A stretch of 33,228 nt of DNA from Planctomycetota bacterium (GCA_019912315.1 JAIOJA010000038.1:1-33228); one strand, 5' to 3'; shown: positions 1 through 8,206, counted from the first letter of the stretch. Notes: generated by a model not told the origin, from the sequence alone. Numbers and translations: made by a program.

Positions 1-233
1 TCTTCGGTCTTCGGCCCGCTGCGCGGGCTCGGCGTGGTTTCGCGGCTATTGCGTACTTTGCGAGAGGCAAAATCCAGCGCGACGACTGAAGAGCGATCTC
101 GCACAGAAAACACAGAGCCCCCGGAGAGAACCGGGTAAAGCCGGAACCACGACTGAATTCGATTGGACGGCTGCGCCGTGTTTACCTGTGGTTCAGACTT
201 TTCGGACGACCAACCATGAAACAGTGGCGTCTC
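1..233. other. Non-coding left edge
   Basis: No convincing gene is seen. The stretch lies downstream of the minus-strand acyltransferase. It holds a short GC hairpin (arms 14-19 and 23-28) without a T-run, so it is not a clear terminator. The short open frames here show no recognisable protein features. Confidence 0.4.
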
Positions 234-1055
234 TCACGCCGACAGGCGGGTTTGCGCAGCTGCGTAGCGTGCTTCGCGCGTGTGCTCGGGGGCCTGCTCG
301 GCGCGGGTCACGCCGTCGCCGGCGGCCTCCGCGGCGAGCATTCGTGCCTCGCCCTCGCCCAGGCGGTCAAGGATCGGCTGGTTGACGATGGTGCGAATGT
401 GCTCTGCCAGTTGTTCCTGGTAGTCCTTGTCTCGTACGTCCGCTGGCTTTTGTGCCATGTATTGCTCATGGGTCAGCGCCTCGTGGACCTTGATGTGATG
501 CTTGCGGAAAAAGCGTGGGCGCCAGCTTGATCGGGGCCAGAACTCGCCGGCCGTCACGAACGTAATCGGCAGAATGGTGGCTTTGGCCGTGAACGCGGCG
601 CGCAGGGCGCCGGGCTTCCAGGGGCCCATCAGGCGCCCCTCACTGCGGCTGCCCTCGGGAAACACGCCGGCCGCACCGCCGTTTTTCAGTATATGCACCA
701 GGGTCTGGTAGGGCCCGCGCCCGGGATTCTCGCGGTTGACGGGGTAGGCTTTGTAGACCTTCGTGAAGAAGCGCACGACGGGAATCCTGAACAGCTTGTG
801 CCAGGCCATGATCGAGATGTCGCGGTCCGCGAAATAGATCATGATGCACACCAGCGAAGGCGGCTCCAGGAAACTGGGGTGGTTGGCGACGATCAGCGTG
901 CCGCCCTCGCGCGGGATGTTGTCCGTGCCCTCGACGTTCCACAGGAAGAGCACGCGCCCCATCGCGGCCGCGAGGTTGACGGCCGTGCGGTAGATCCAAC
1001 CGCGCCATCCGGTGGGGCGGGTCTGGTCAACCAGGACGTGCTGTTCGCGACTCAT
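234..1055 (-). CDS. plsC: 1-acyl-sn-glycerol-3-phosphate acyltransferase family protein (PlsC-like)
   Basis: Predicted membrane-associated lysophospholipid acyltransferase that moves a fatty acyl group onto a lysophospholipid, most likely lysophosphatidic acid, in phospholipid synthesis. The 273-residue product has the family blocks in order: NHPSFLE (His59, with Glu64 where the HX4D motif usually has Asp) and FPEGSRS (residues 132-138). The frame stays open up to 1220, but the added N-terminus runs across the region upstream of the oppositely oriented PAP2 gene and looks unlike the family, so I start at the ATG at 1055. The C-terminal 40 residues are Ala/Glu/Arg-rich and probably not part of the fold. 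It is divergent from the PAP2 phosphatase, a related step in lipid metabolism. The family is secure; the exact acceptor lipid is not. Confidence 0.85.
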   Translation of the reverse strand: MSREQHVLVDQTRPTGWRGWIYRTAVNLAAAMGRVLFLWNVEGTDNIPREGGTLIVANHPSFLEPPSLVCIMIYFADRDISIMAWHKLFRIPVVRFFTKVYKAYPVNRENPGRGPYQTLVHILKNGGAAGVFPEGSRSEGRLMGPWKPGALRAAFTAKATILPITFVTAGEFWPRSSWRPRFFRKHHIKVHEALTHEQYMAQKPADVRDKDYQEQLAEHIRTIVNQPILDRLGEGEARMLAAEAAGDGVTRAEQAPEHTREARYAAAQTRLSA

Positions 1056-1181
1056 TCGACCAGTAGACACGAATAATGGCGTTATGCAACAGGCAATCGT
1101 GATGTGAATGAAACAAAACGCCCGGCATTCCGCCACGCGATTTGCCATAGTGTCGCGGCTTGAGGCAATGCGGACACCTTT

Positions 1182-1712
1182 ATGCAGCAGCTTGACCACA
1201 AGCTCTCGGAGCACATTCACCGCCTTGAGCTGGGTGCGCTGGACTATCTGCTGGCTGTGCCGGGCATGTTGTTCGGCAGCTACCTAATGCCGCTGACGGT
1301 CCTCGCCCTGTCCCTGTGGCTGGGGTGGCGTTTCGGTGCGGTGAGCGTCATGACCGCACTGACGACGGTCGCGGTGACCGGGCCCCTCAAGCACGTCTTT
1401 GTCCGTCCGCGCCCGGAGCCACTGAAGGGCGCTCGCGTCTTCAAATTGCGCAAGCTGGTAAGCAACCCCAGCTTTCCCTCCGGCGATTCCGCCCAGGCAG
1501 GTGCGATGGTGACGCTGGTGATTCTGTTCGCTCCCTGGCCGTGGTCCCTGTTCGCGCTGCCGTTGATTCCCCTGTGCATGTTCAGTCGTGTGTACTTCGG
1601 TGCGCACTGGTTTGGAGACACGGTCGCTGGGGCGGCGATCGGCTGCTGCGCGGCCCTGGCCTACGGATTCTGGTTCGCGGACTTCGTGCGATCCGGGCTA
1701 CCCGCCGCCTGA
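1182..1712 (+). CDS. PAP2-superfamily membrane phosphatase with altered motif 2
   Basis: Integral membrane protein of 176 residues of the type 2 phosphatidic acid phosphatase/haloperoxidase superfamily, which removes phosphate from lipid phosphates such as phosphatidate or undecaprenyl diphosphate. Visible motifs are KX6RP (Lys70 to Pro78), motif 2 as PSGD (residues 99-102) where the family has PSGH, and SRX5HX3D (Ser135-Arg136, His142, Asp146). Several hydrophobic helices surround them (about 22-48, 53-68, 107-134, 148-168). The motif 2 histidine is the general acid in the family, so the Asp here may alter or abolish activity. No good Shine-Dalgarno site precedes the start. It lies 43 bases before metK and may be cotranscribed with it. 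Confidence 0.8.
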   Translation: MQQLDHKLSEHIHRLELGALDYLLAVPGMLFGSYLMPLTVLALSLWLGWRFGAVSVMTALTTVAVTGPLKHVFVRPRPEPLKGARVFKLRKLVSNPSFPSGDSAQAGAMVTLVILFAPWPWSLFALPLIPLCMFSRVYFGAHWFGDTVAGAAIGCCAALAYGFWFADFVRSGLPAA

Positions 1713-1755
1713 TTCGTTTCTATAAGGGGCTGCTTCATTTGACGTTGGAGTCGCC

Positions 1756-2931
1756 ATGAGTGAGCGCACGCTGTTTACCTCCGAGTCCGTGGGCGAAGGG
1801 CACCCGGACAAGCTCTGTGATCAGGTGTCGGACGCCGTCCTTGACGCCCTGCTGGCCAAGGACCCCAAGGCCCGCGTCGCCTGCGAAACCGCCACCACCA
1901 CGGGCTTGATCTGTGTGATGGGCGAGATCACGACGACCGCCAAGGAAGTGCTCAGCGACATCGGTGAGATTGCCCGCAAGGCGGCCATCGACATCGGCTA
2001 CACCAGTGGTGACTACGGGCTCGATGGCAACTCCTGTGGCGTGATGGTCACGGTGCACGGACAGAGCCCCGACATCGCCCAGGGCGTTGACGAAAATGCC
2101 GGGCTGCACACCGAGCAAGGCGCCGGTGATCAGGGCATGATGTTCGGTTTTGCCAGCAACGAAACACCCGAGCTGATGCCGGCACCGATCGCGTGGTCGC
2201 ACAAACTCACTGCTGCCCAAGCCAAGGCGCGCCACGACAAGAAGATTACGTGGCTGCGCCCTGACTGCAAAAGCCAGGTGACAGTCGAGTACGAAGGGCA
2301 CGAGATCAAGCGCATTCACACGGTTGTGTTCAGCACGCAGCACGACCCGGATGTCACCCTGGAACAGGTCCGTGAGCAGAGCATCGAAGAGTTGCTGAAG
2401 CCCGCGCTGCCCAAGCAGTACATAGATGACAAGACCATCTATCACGTCAACCCGACCGGGCGCTTCGTCGTCGGCGGCCCGCACGGCGACTCGGGACTGA
2501 CCGGGCGCAAGATCATCGTGGACACCTACGGCGGCATGGGTCGCCACGGTGGCGGCGCCTTCAGCGGCAAGGACCCCACAAAGGTTGACCGCAGTGCCGC
2601 CTACATGGCCCGCTACGCCGCCAAAAACGTTGTAAAGGCCGGTTTGGCGGATCGTTGCGAAATCCAGCTTGCCTACGCGATCGGTGTGGCCGAGCCGGTG
2701 AGCATCCACGTTGAGACATTCGGCACCAACAGTGTTTCGGACCACCGGATCATTGAGTTGCTGCGCGAGCACCTGAGTTTCAAGCCCAAGGCGATCATTG
2801 ACCACCTCAAGCTGCTGCGCCCAATTTACCGCCAGACGGCTAAAAATGGGCACTTTGGGCACGACGGCGACAGCTTCCCGTGGGAGAAAACCGACCTCGC
2901 GGACAAGCTGAAGGCGAGCGCGGGGATTTAA
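1756..2931 (+). CDS. metK: S-adenosylmethionine synthetase
   Basis: Makes S-adenosylmethionine from methionine and ATP in the cytoplasm, releasing phosphate and diphosphate. The 391-residue length is normal for the bacterial enzyme. Signature segments are GEGHPDK near the N-terminus (the histidine and aspartate of the active site), [12 protein letters not shown] (central ATP-binding hexapeptide region) and the glycine-rich [16 protein letters not shown] loop. The start ATG at 1756 is preceded by GTTGGAG. The 43-base upstream gap leaves no room for a SAM riboswitch unless one lies before the phosphatase gene. Housekeeping gene, no anomalies seen. Confidence 0.98.
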   Translation: MSERTLFTSESVGEGHPDKLCDQVSDAVLDALLAKDPKARVACETATTTGLICVMGEITTTAKEVLSDIGEIARKAAIDIGYTSGDYGLDGNSCGVMVTVHGQSPDIAQGVDENAGLHTEQGAGDQGMMFGFASNETPELMPAPIAWSHKLTAAQAKARHDKKITWLRPDCKSQVTVEYEGHEIKRIHTVVFSTQHDPDVTLEQVREQSIEELLKPALPKQYIDDKTIYHVNPTGRFVVGGPHGDSGLTGRKIIVDTYGGMGRHGGGAFSGKDPTKVDRSAAYMARYAAKNVVKAGLADRCEIQLAYAIGVAEPVSIHVETFGTNSVSDHRIIELLREHLSFKPKAIIDHLKLLRPIYRQTAKNGHFGHDGDSFPWEKTDLADKLKASAGI

Positions 2932-2936
2932 ATCCA

Positions 2937-2971
2937 TTACGCCATGCAAGAAAGTGGCTTGCGTGACGTAA
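2937..2971 (+). terminator. Imperfect inverted repeat after metK
   Basis: Arms TTACG plus ATGCAAG (2937-2950) pair with CTTGCGT plus CGTAA (2958-2971) around a 7-base loop, with a 2x2 internal mismatch and one G-T pair. It starts a few bases after the metK stop, but no T-run follows, so it may be an attenuated terminator or an mRNA 3' end stabiliser. Confidence 0.35.
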
Positions 2972-3041
2972 GGCAGATGGCTAAATCTTTGCTGACAGTA
3001 TGGACTGTTCGTCAAAGGGGCCAAATTTCATAAAAAGCTTG

Positions 3042-3069
3042 TAGTCAAAGGCTTCAGTCGCTCTATATT
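3042..3069 (+). promoter_or_regulatory. Candidate sigma-70 promoter for the 111-residue membrane protein
   Basis: TAGTCA (3042-3047) and TATATT (3064-3069) are separated by 16 bases, matching the sigma-70 consensus at 4 of 6 and 5 of 6 positions, in an AT-richer stretch. A leader of about 65 bases would follow and end in a strong Shine-Dalgarno site (AAGGGG, 3128-3133). Confidence 0.45.
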
Positions 3070-3141
3070 GCCGGACCAATTGCGGGCAGATTTTTTTAGT
3101 CGTTCACAGACAATCAGAGAACAAATCAAGGGGACGAACCC

Positions 3142-3477
3142 ATGACAGAAAATGCACCGGCTGAAAGTGGTGGCAGCGGCGAGCTCGAAGCGCTCGGCGT
3201 GCCGAAGGAAATCCAGGACTACGCAAAGACCATGTGGATGCTTCAGATCATCGGGCTTGGCCCGCTCTATCTGATCTTCACCGAGAAACCGGGACTCTGG
3301 AAGAACCCGTGGTTCGTATCACAGGTCCGCCTGATGATCCGCTCCATGATTTTCTGGATCTTCTGCTATCTCCCGGGCATGTGGTTCGCGTTCCAGTGCT
3401 TCGGTGCCGTTGGCAAGGGCAAGGACCCCAAGGTTCCGTTCGCCGCGCCGAACGGCTTCGCCGACAGCCAGAAGTAA
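3142..3477 (+). CDS. Small two-helix membrane protein of unknown function
   Basis: A 111-residue protein I do not recognise with confidence. It has an acidic, Gly/Ser-rich N-terminus (1-20), a hydrophobic segment at about 30-47 ending in a Trp/Lys-rich stretch, a second at about 66-89 containing YLPGMWFAF, and a Lys/Pro-rich tail. The second helix recalls the PGxxxA helix of Pmp3/YqaE (UPF0057) proteolipids, but the spacing between helices is longer and I do not assign it there. The gene stands alone: probable promoter at 3042-3069, AAGGGG ribosome site 8 bases before the ATG, and a perfect intrinsic terminator just after the stop. That layout, together with CTG/ATC/AAG-rich codons, suggests strong expression as a single-gene transcript. 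Confidence 0.75.
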   Translation: MTENAPAESGGSGELEALGVPKEIQDYAKTMWMLQIIGLGPLYLIFTEKPGLWKNPWFVSQVRLMIRSMIFWIFCYLPGMWFAFQCFGAVGKGKDPKVPFAAPNGFADSQK

Positions 3478-3498
3478 GCACGGAAAGGCCTTACTTAG

Positions 3499-3530
3499 CC
3501 GGGGACGGGAAACCGTCCCCGGTGTTGTTT
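3499..3530 (+). terminator. Strong intrinsic terminator
   Basis: A perfect 10-base-pair stem (3499-3508 with 3513-3522) closes on a GAAA tetraloop and is followed by TGTTGTTT. It sits 21 bases after the stop of the small membrane protein gene. Confidence 0.9.
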
Positions 3531-3542
3531 AACCTCAGGGGT

Positions 3543-3585
3543 CAGGTTTCAGGGTAAGCCTTCCGACGCAGTCCCCTGAAACCTG
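3543..3585. repeat. Perfect 12-base inverted repeat of the CCTGAAACC type
   Basis: CAGGTTTCAGGG (3543-3554) pairs exactly with CCCTGAAACCTG (3574-3585) around a 19-base spacer, and the right arm is followed by a partial direct repeat of CCTGAAACC. It lies between the terminator and the YaeQ-like gene. It looks like an intergenic repetitive element rather than a terminator, since no T-run follows. Confidence 0.6.
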
Positions 3586-3608
3586 AAACCCGAACTCTGT
3601 AACCTGAC

Positions 3609-4154
3609 GTGCGCATAAACGTAGACCTGTCCGTGAACGACTACGACCGCGATCTATTCGCGGAGCGCCGCATTGTTCTTGAAACGCGCGCCGGCGAGAG
3701 CATGGTTCACATCGTGCTCAAGGTCCTGGCCATGGCCATGTTTCACGACCCCCGCCTGCAGGTCGAGCCCGTCATGGGTGACGATGATCGCTTTAAGCCG
3801 GACCTGCTGATTCGTCACGACGACCATCGTCCGGCCCTGTGGGTTGAGTGCGGGCAGTGCCGTGTTCAAAAACTCGACAAGGTGACTTTTCGCTATTACG
3901 ACGCGAAGGTCGTCATGCTCAAGCGTACCGAACGGGAAGCCCGCGAAATCATGGAGCGCTGCCGCGGACAGGTGCGCCGCCTGCAGGCCATCGAGTTCAT
4001 CGGCTTTGACAACGGCTTCGTCGAAGGCGTCGCGGACGCCCTGACCGGCAAGAACGACATCGTTGCGATTATCAGCGGCAACAGCTTGCAGGTGGTCGTC
4101 GATGGCGAAACTTACCCCGGTACGATTCACCGCTTTCACTCGGACGCCCCCTGA
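3609..4154 (+). CDS. yaeQ: YaeQ family protein
   Basis: A 181-residue protein matching the YaeQ family, whose fold belongs to the PD-(D/E)XK nuclease-like superfamily and whose cellular role is poorly defined. Family-like stretches are ETRAGESMVHIVLKVLAMAM (residues 25-44), the KPDLLIRHDD strand (63-72) and LWVECGQ (77-83), where Asp65 and Glu80 are in positions expected for the acidic pair. The start is GTG at 3609 with no strong Shine-Dalgarno site. The gene ends 27 bases before the next start, so the two may share a transcript. YaeQ is best known from Proteobacteria. Confidence 0.75.
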   Translation: MRINVDLSVNDYDRDLFAERRIVLETRAGESMVHIVLKVLAMAMFHDPRLQVEPVMGDDDRFKPDLLIRHDDHRPALWVECGQCRVQKLDKVTFRYYDAKVVMLKRTEREAREIMERCRGQVRRLQAIEFIGFDNGFVEGVADALTGKNDIVAIISGNSLQVVVDGETYPGTIHRFHSDAP

Positions 4155-4181
4155 CCACACCGCCCATGCTACACTGACCCC

Positions 4182-5534
4182 ATGCGCCGAACCCTCGCAA
4201 TCCTGTTGATGCTTTCAGCCATAGGCGTTCTTTTGTCCGCCCAAGAGGACAAACCGTCTCTGCCCAAAGTTCCCCGTGGCTTTGATGAAGGGCGAACACT
4301 TCTGGTCGAAGAAGCCGCCGAAGGGATGGTTGAGCCCGACGCGCTGATCGAGCGTCTTTTCGAGTACGCCGATACGCCGACCATCGCCGAGTTCATTCAC
4401 CTGCACATGACCCGCGACGATAAATCCGCCCTCGACAAACAGCTCAAGCTGGGCGACAGGCTCGCCGCGACGGCCGATCTCAGCGGCGTCATCAAACTGC
4501 TGGACGGCGCCAAGCCCGCGGGCGTGGCCGCCGCTATTGGGCGCGTGCTGAAGGCGCGCAAGTACACTCTCGCGGATACTGTTGCATGGCTGGCGGCCCG
4601 TGACTTCAACTTCCGGGCCATGCAGTCCGCCATGAACGGCGAGCGCATTGACGCCTTCCGCGTTAAGCGCAGCGTGCGCGATGGCGACGTTGCGAAAGCC
4701 ATCACCACCGGAGCATGGGAGTTCAACCTGCTGGACGCGCGCGAGGAAAAGGGCGGGCACTACGACGGCGTGCAGCTTGTCGAAACCATGCTCGCGCTCG
4801 GTTTTACCGTGGATGACTTCGTCTGGATCAATGCCCACGCCGACGAAGCGATCGCCCGTGACATGCCAGCCTATGAGCGCGACCTCGTGCGCTGGGGCGA
4901 CCCGGCGCTGATCTGGGAGACCTTCAACGCCCGAATGCCTGAGCGCACCCTTTTCAACGCGATCCTTAAGCGGCACACGGACGTTGCCAAAGCGCGCTCC
5001 GTGGCGGCCCTGCGCGCCGACTGCACCCTGCGCTGGTTGCGCACCGGCGGCCCGGGCGTGAAGGCCGTTTACCGCGGGCCATGGCCTGACAACACGGGCG
5101 CCCCCGTCCCGCCAAGCGAGGACGTCCTGGCCATCGGCAAGGCGGACGTGAAGCAGTTCGCGGACGCGCTAACGGAGCCGATTCAGGAGCACTTCAAGGC
5201 GTCCGCCGAGAGCATCACCATCGTGGTTTACGACGATGGCAGCAGCCGTGCCATCATTGACAAGCCCCGCCGCGAGCCCGTGAACTACGGCCCTGCGTCG
5301 CCCTTCGGCAATGTTGCCACCACGCGCCAGGGCTATGAGGGGCGCGTCAGTCTGCCCGGGCGCGGCGCCCTGCTGTATCTCGTGTATGCCGGCGACCAGA
5401 AAGTTGCCCCGCCCCAGTTCGAGCTTGCCAACGTGCAGCTGACCATCGGCGAAGCGTTTCTGCTTGCCGACATCGACGACGGGCTGAACCTGACGCCGAT
5501 CCTGCTGCGGCGCGTGACCCGCATGGTCGAGTAG
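4182..5534 (+). CDS. Secreted protein of unknown function
   Basis: I do not recognise this 450-residue protein. It starts with a typical Sec signal peptide: two Arg, then a hydrophobic core at about 5-19 and a likely cleavage after LLSA near residue 20. There is no lipobox cysteine. The first two thirds (about 30-290) look helical and Ala/Leu/Asp-rich, with stretches resembling helical repeats; the last third (about 340-450) looks beta-rich with Gly/Pro turns. Export to the periplasm or cell surface is likely. It ends 58 bases before the ferritin-like gene, separated by a short tandem GCGCTTTC repeat (about 5549-5564), and may be cotranscribed with it. Confidence 0.7.
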   Translation: MRRTLAILLMLSAIGVLLSAQEDKPSLPKVPRGFDEGRTLLVEEAAEGMVEPDALIERLFEYADTPTIAEFIHLHMTRDDKSALDKQLKLGDRLAATADLSGVIKLLDGAKPAGVAAAIGRVLKARKYTLADTVAWLAARDFNFRAMQSAMNGERIDAFRVKRSVRDGDVAKAITTGAWEFNLLDAREEKGGHYDGVQLVETMLALGFTVDDFVWINAHADEAIARDMPAYERDLVRWGDPALIWETFNARMPERTLFNAILKRHTDVAKARSVAALRADCTLRWLRTGGPGVKAVYRGPWPDNTGAPVPPSEDVLAIGKADVKQFADALTEPIQEHFKASAESITIVVYDDGSSRAIIDKPRREPVNYGPASPFGNVATTRQGYEGRVSLPGRGALLYLVYAGDQKVAPPQFELANVQLTIGEAFLLADIDDGLNLTPILLRRVTRMVE

Positions 5535-5592
5535 GCGGCGGGTTTTGCGCTTTCGCGCTTTCGCGCCTTCATTACAGTGGATACAGGAGACG

Positions 5593-6471
5593 ATGATGCT
5601 TCTGACCCGCGACGAAATGGCATTCGACTTCAAGGGCGCGAAGTTTGACCGCGTCAAGGACCGCGACCTGCTGGCCTGGATCGCGAGCCAGTTTCTGTAT
5701 GGTGAAGTCACGGGCATTCAGGTGGGGCACTGGATCCTGCACGCGCCCGACGTCGAAAGCGCGAAATTCCTGGCGCGCCAGTGCATCGAAGAGTTGCAGC
5801 ACGTGGACGTCTTCATGGAGTTCTTCAAGTGGCTGGACGCGCGCCCGGTGAAAGTTCACCCGGTCGTGAAATTCCTCAGCAGCGAGAGCGACGACTGGTA
5901 CGAGCACTGCGCTCTGGAAATGGCCCAGGGCGAGGGCTTCGTACTGATGGTCTTTTACGCGATCATCCACTGTATCGACGACGAAAAGCTCGCCAAACGC
6001 CTTGACGCGGCCGCGCGGCAGGAGGAAGGGCACGTCGAGTTCGGCGAGCAGCAGACCATGAAGGCGCTGGCCCGCGACCCGAAGCTGCGCAAGCGTCTGC
6101 TGGGGCTGCACCTGCTGAGCCTGTGGGTGGTAAAACGATTTGAAAAGTGGATTGCCAGGCGCGTGGACCAGGATCATCCGGTGATGCGCCAGATTCCGGA
6201 GTACCTTAAGACGATCATCGCGACGACGGACATGCGCCTGCAACGCATGGGCATGACCAGCAAGCCCCTGAGTGAGTACGGGCGGCTTGAGACGTTCGCG
6301 CGGATCAGTGGGGCCGTCATGCGCAAGGTGTTGCGGAAGTTCGCCTTCTGGCGCTGGTTCTCCAAAAAGCGCCTGACGCACACGTACCTGCGCGACGAGT
6401 ATCTGGCCGAGGTGATGAAACTCAAGGAAATCGAGAATGCCGCCGGCATCCCGGTGATCAAGGCGGCGTAA
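5593..6471 (+). CDS. Ferritin-like di-iron carboxylate protein
   Basis: A 292-residue helical protein with the full set of ligands of a four-helix-bundle di-iron site: Glu38 (LYGEVTG), Glu67xxHis70 (IEELQH), Glu114 (AQGEGF) and Glu144xxHis147 (EEGH). This E-ExxH-E-ExxH pattern is shared by ferritin-like oxygenases, oxidases and ribonucleotide reductase R2-type proteins. No specific reaction can be assigned; AurF-like N-oxygenase or another small oxidase are possibilities. The frame is open from 5545, but AGGAGA at 5585-5590 sets the start at the ATG at 5593 or 5596. The C-terminal 100 residues are Arg/Lys-rich and probably lie outside the bundle. No signal peptide, so cytoplasmic. Confidence 0.8.
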   Translation: MMLLTRDEMAFDFKGAKFDRVKDRDLLAWIASQFLYGEVTGIQVGHWILHAPDVESAKFLARQCIEELQHVDVFMEFFKWLDARPVKVHPVVKFLSSESDDWYEHCALEMAQGEGFVLMVFYAIIHCIDDEKLAKRLDAAARQEEGHVEFGEQQTMKALARDPKLRKRLLGLHLLSLWVVKRFEKWIARRVDQDHPVMRQIPEYLKTIIATTDMRLQRMGMTSKPLSEYGRLETFARISGAVMRKVLRKFAFWRWFSKKRLTHTYLRDEYLAEVMKLKEIENAAGIPVIKAA

Positions 6472-6610
6472 CGGCGGACCGGCCATCAGAAACACCGGTC
6501 CCATCCACCCCTTTGCACCAGTCGTGCGGAAAAGGCATAGTCCCGCGCGTATACGGTAGGCCTTCGCAGGCCGTTGACCGAGACAGAGGCGCTCGCGCCA
6601 GGACGCATCC

Positions 6611-7885
6611 ATGACTACCCGCATCACGGGACGCTACAAGTCCGTTTCCCAGAGGTACAACGCGTACGAGGCCGTCAACGGCTTGTTTGACAAGGCTGCC
6701 GACCGCCTGGATATGCCCACTGAGCTGCGGCAGATCCTCAAGACGCCGTTCCGTGAAATTGAGGTCGCCGTGCCCGTCCGCATGGACAGCGGCAAGATTC
6801 ACGTCTACGCGGGCTACCGCGTGCAGCACAACGGTGCGCGCGGCCCGTGGAAGGGCGGCATACGCTACCACCCGGAAGTCGACAAAGATGAAGTCCGCGC
6901 ACTCGCCAGCCTCATGTCATGGAAGACTGCGCTGATTGACGTCCCGTTCGGCGGCGCCAAGGGTGGCGTGGCCTGCGACCCCATGAACATGAGCATGACC
7001 GAGATGGAGCGTCTGACGCGCAAGTTCACGGCGCGCATTGCGATCGTGCTCGGCCCGCACCGCGACATTCCGGCGCCCGACATGGGCACCGACGGCCAGG
7101 TAATGGCCTGGCTGATGGACGAGTACAGCTCACGCCGCGGCTACAGCCCAGGCGTGGTGACCGGCAAGCCGGTGGCACTCGGTGGCAGCCATGGGCGCAT
7201 CACGGCGACGGCCTACGGCGTCGTGGCTGTTGCGGATGCCTTCTATAAGTCGCGCAACGACAAGATCGAAGGCAAGACCTGCGCGATCCAGGGGTTCGGC
7301 AACGTCGGCAGCTACAGCGCCCACTTCTGGCATGAGCGCGGCGGCAAGGTCGTGGCGGTCACGGACGTCAAGGGCGGCGTTTACAATGAGAAGGGCCTCG
7401 ACATCCCCGCCCTGTTTCAGTGGTTCAACGAAAAGCGCACCGTCGCCGGCTTCCCGGGCGCGGATGTAATGAACAACCAGGACCTGCTGGCTCTGCCCGT
7501 GGACTGCCTCATCCCCGCGGCCATCGGCGACGTGATTACCCCGGACAACTGCGGGCACGTCAAGGCGCCCCTGATTGTTGAAGGCGCGAACCACCCGACT
7601 ATGCCGGAAGCGGACGAAGAGTTGCATGAGCGCGGGATTGTCGTGATTCCGGATATCCTGGCCAACGCCGGCGGCGTGACCGTCAGCTACTTCGAATGGT
7701 CGCAGAACCTGACCCAGTTCTACTGGGACGAAGACCGCGTAAACCAGGAACTCGACCGCAAGATGCGCAAAGCGTTCATGGACGTGCATACGCTCGCCCG
7801 CCAGGAAAAGTGCAGCAAGCGCACGGCAGCGTTCATGCTGGCGCTGAAGCGAGTTGGCGACGCGGAAACCCAGCGCGGCAACTAG
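6611..7885 (+). CDS. gdhA: Glutamate dehydrogenase (Glu/Leu/Phe/Val dehydrogenase family)
   Basis: Interconverts glutamate and 2-oxoglutarate plus ammonia with NAD(P). The 424-residue length suits the hexameric enzyme. Visible signatures are GPWKGGIRYHP (78-88), the catalytic lysine segment PFGGAKGGV (Lys117), PAPDMGTDGQVM with the catalytic Asp, and the Rossmann loop GFGNVGSYSAHF followed by AVTD, whose acidic residue hints at NAD use. AGGA ends 7 bases before the ATG. The stop codon TAG coincides with the junction to the IS630-type relic: TA is the target duplicated by such elements and the next bases look like the element end. The natural C-terminus may have been a few residues different. 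Function is probably intact. Confidence 0.96.
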   Translation: MTTRITGRYKSVSQRYNAYEAVNGLFDKAADRLDMPTELRQILKTPFREIEVAVPVRMDSGKIHVYAGYRVQHNGARGPWKGGIRYHPEVDKDEVRALASLMSWKTALIDVPFGGAKGGVACDPMNMSMTEMERLTRKFTARIAIVLGPHRDIPAPDMGTDGQVMAWLMDEYSSRRGYSPGVVTGKPVALGGSHGRITATAYGVVAVADAFYKSRNDKIEGKTCAIQGFGNVGSYSAHFWHERGGKVVAVTDVKGGVYNEKGLDIPALFQWFNEKRTVAGFPGADVMNNQDLLALPVDCLIPAAIGDVITPDNCGHVKAPLIVEGANHPTMPEADEELHERGIVVIPDILANAGGVTVSYFEWSQNLTQFYWDEDRVNQELDRKMRKAFMDVHTLARQEKCSKRTAAFMLALKRVGDAETQRGN

Positions 7886-8206
7886 AGCGTTTTCGGAATT
7901 GGTGTACCCGCATATCCAGAGTGGCGAAGGAGGCAGGTAGGCCACGCTCGCACCGGCCGCCTCGATCGCTTCGCGCACGCCTTTGACCTTGCGTGAGGAG
8001 AGGTTGTCCATCACCACGATGTCGCCCGGCTTCAACTCCGGCACCAGATGGTCGCGCACGTAGTTGCGGGTCATGTTTGTATTGACCCACGTCTCGTCAA
8101 TGAACGCAAAGCGACCGGGGTCGAGCCCGAGCCCGAGCCTTTGCAGCGCGCACCATGCGTCGAGCAACAGCGGCACGCGCCTCGCCGCATCCACCGCAGC
8201 AACCAC
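7886..8206 (-). mobile_element. Internally deleted IS630-family element (transposase relic)
   Basis: A minus-strand reading frame keeps pieces of an IS630 DDE transposase: FIDETWVNTNMTR (first catalytic Asp) followed directly by DHLVPELKPGDIVVMDN (second Asp), then GVREAIEAAGASVAYLPP. The roughly 60 residues that normally separate the first two blocks are gone, as is the block after LPP that carries the catalytic Glu. The left end (about 7886-7912, GAGCGTTTTCGGAATTGGTG onward) resembles an IS630 terminal repeat abutting a TA. No matching right end was found. The frame continues into gdhA antisense, which is not coding. This is a dead element, or a non-autonomous derivative made by internal deletions. 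Confidence 0.8.

Noticed and set aside
1056..1220. Longer N-terminus for the acyltransferase starting at 1220
   Set aside because: The added 55 residues overlap the start of the divergent PAP2 gene and do not resemble the family's N-terminus.
1713..1755. SAM riboswitch ahead of metK
   Set aside because: Only 43 bases separate the genes and no such fold is visible.
1735..3024. A 429-residue minus-strand frame
   Set aside because: It is antisense to metK, which has all its catalytic motifs; the frame is a by-product of GC-rich codons.
5572..6627. A 351-residue minus-strand frame
   Set aside because: It is antisense to the di-iron protein gene and shows no recognisable protein features.
7130..8206. 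A 358-residue minus-strand gene
   Set aside because: Only the part from 8206 to 7886 is transposase-like; the rest runs antisense through gdhA.
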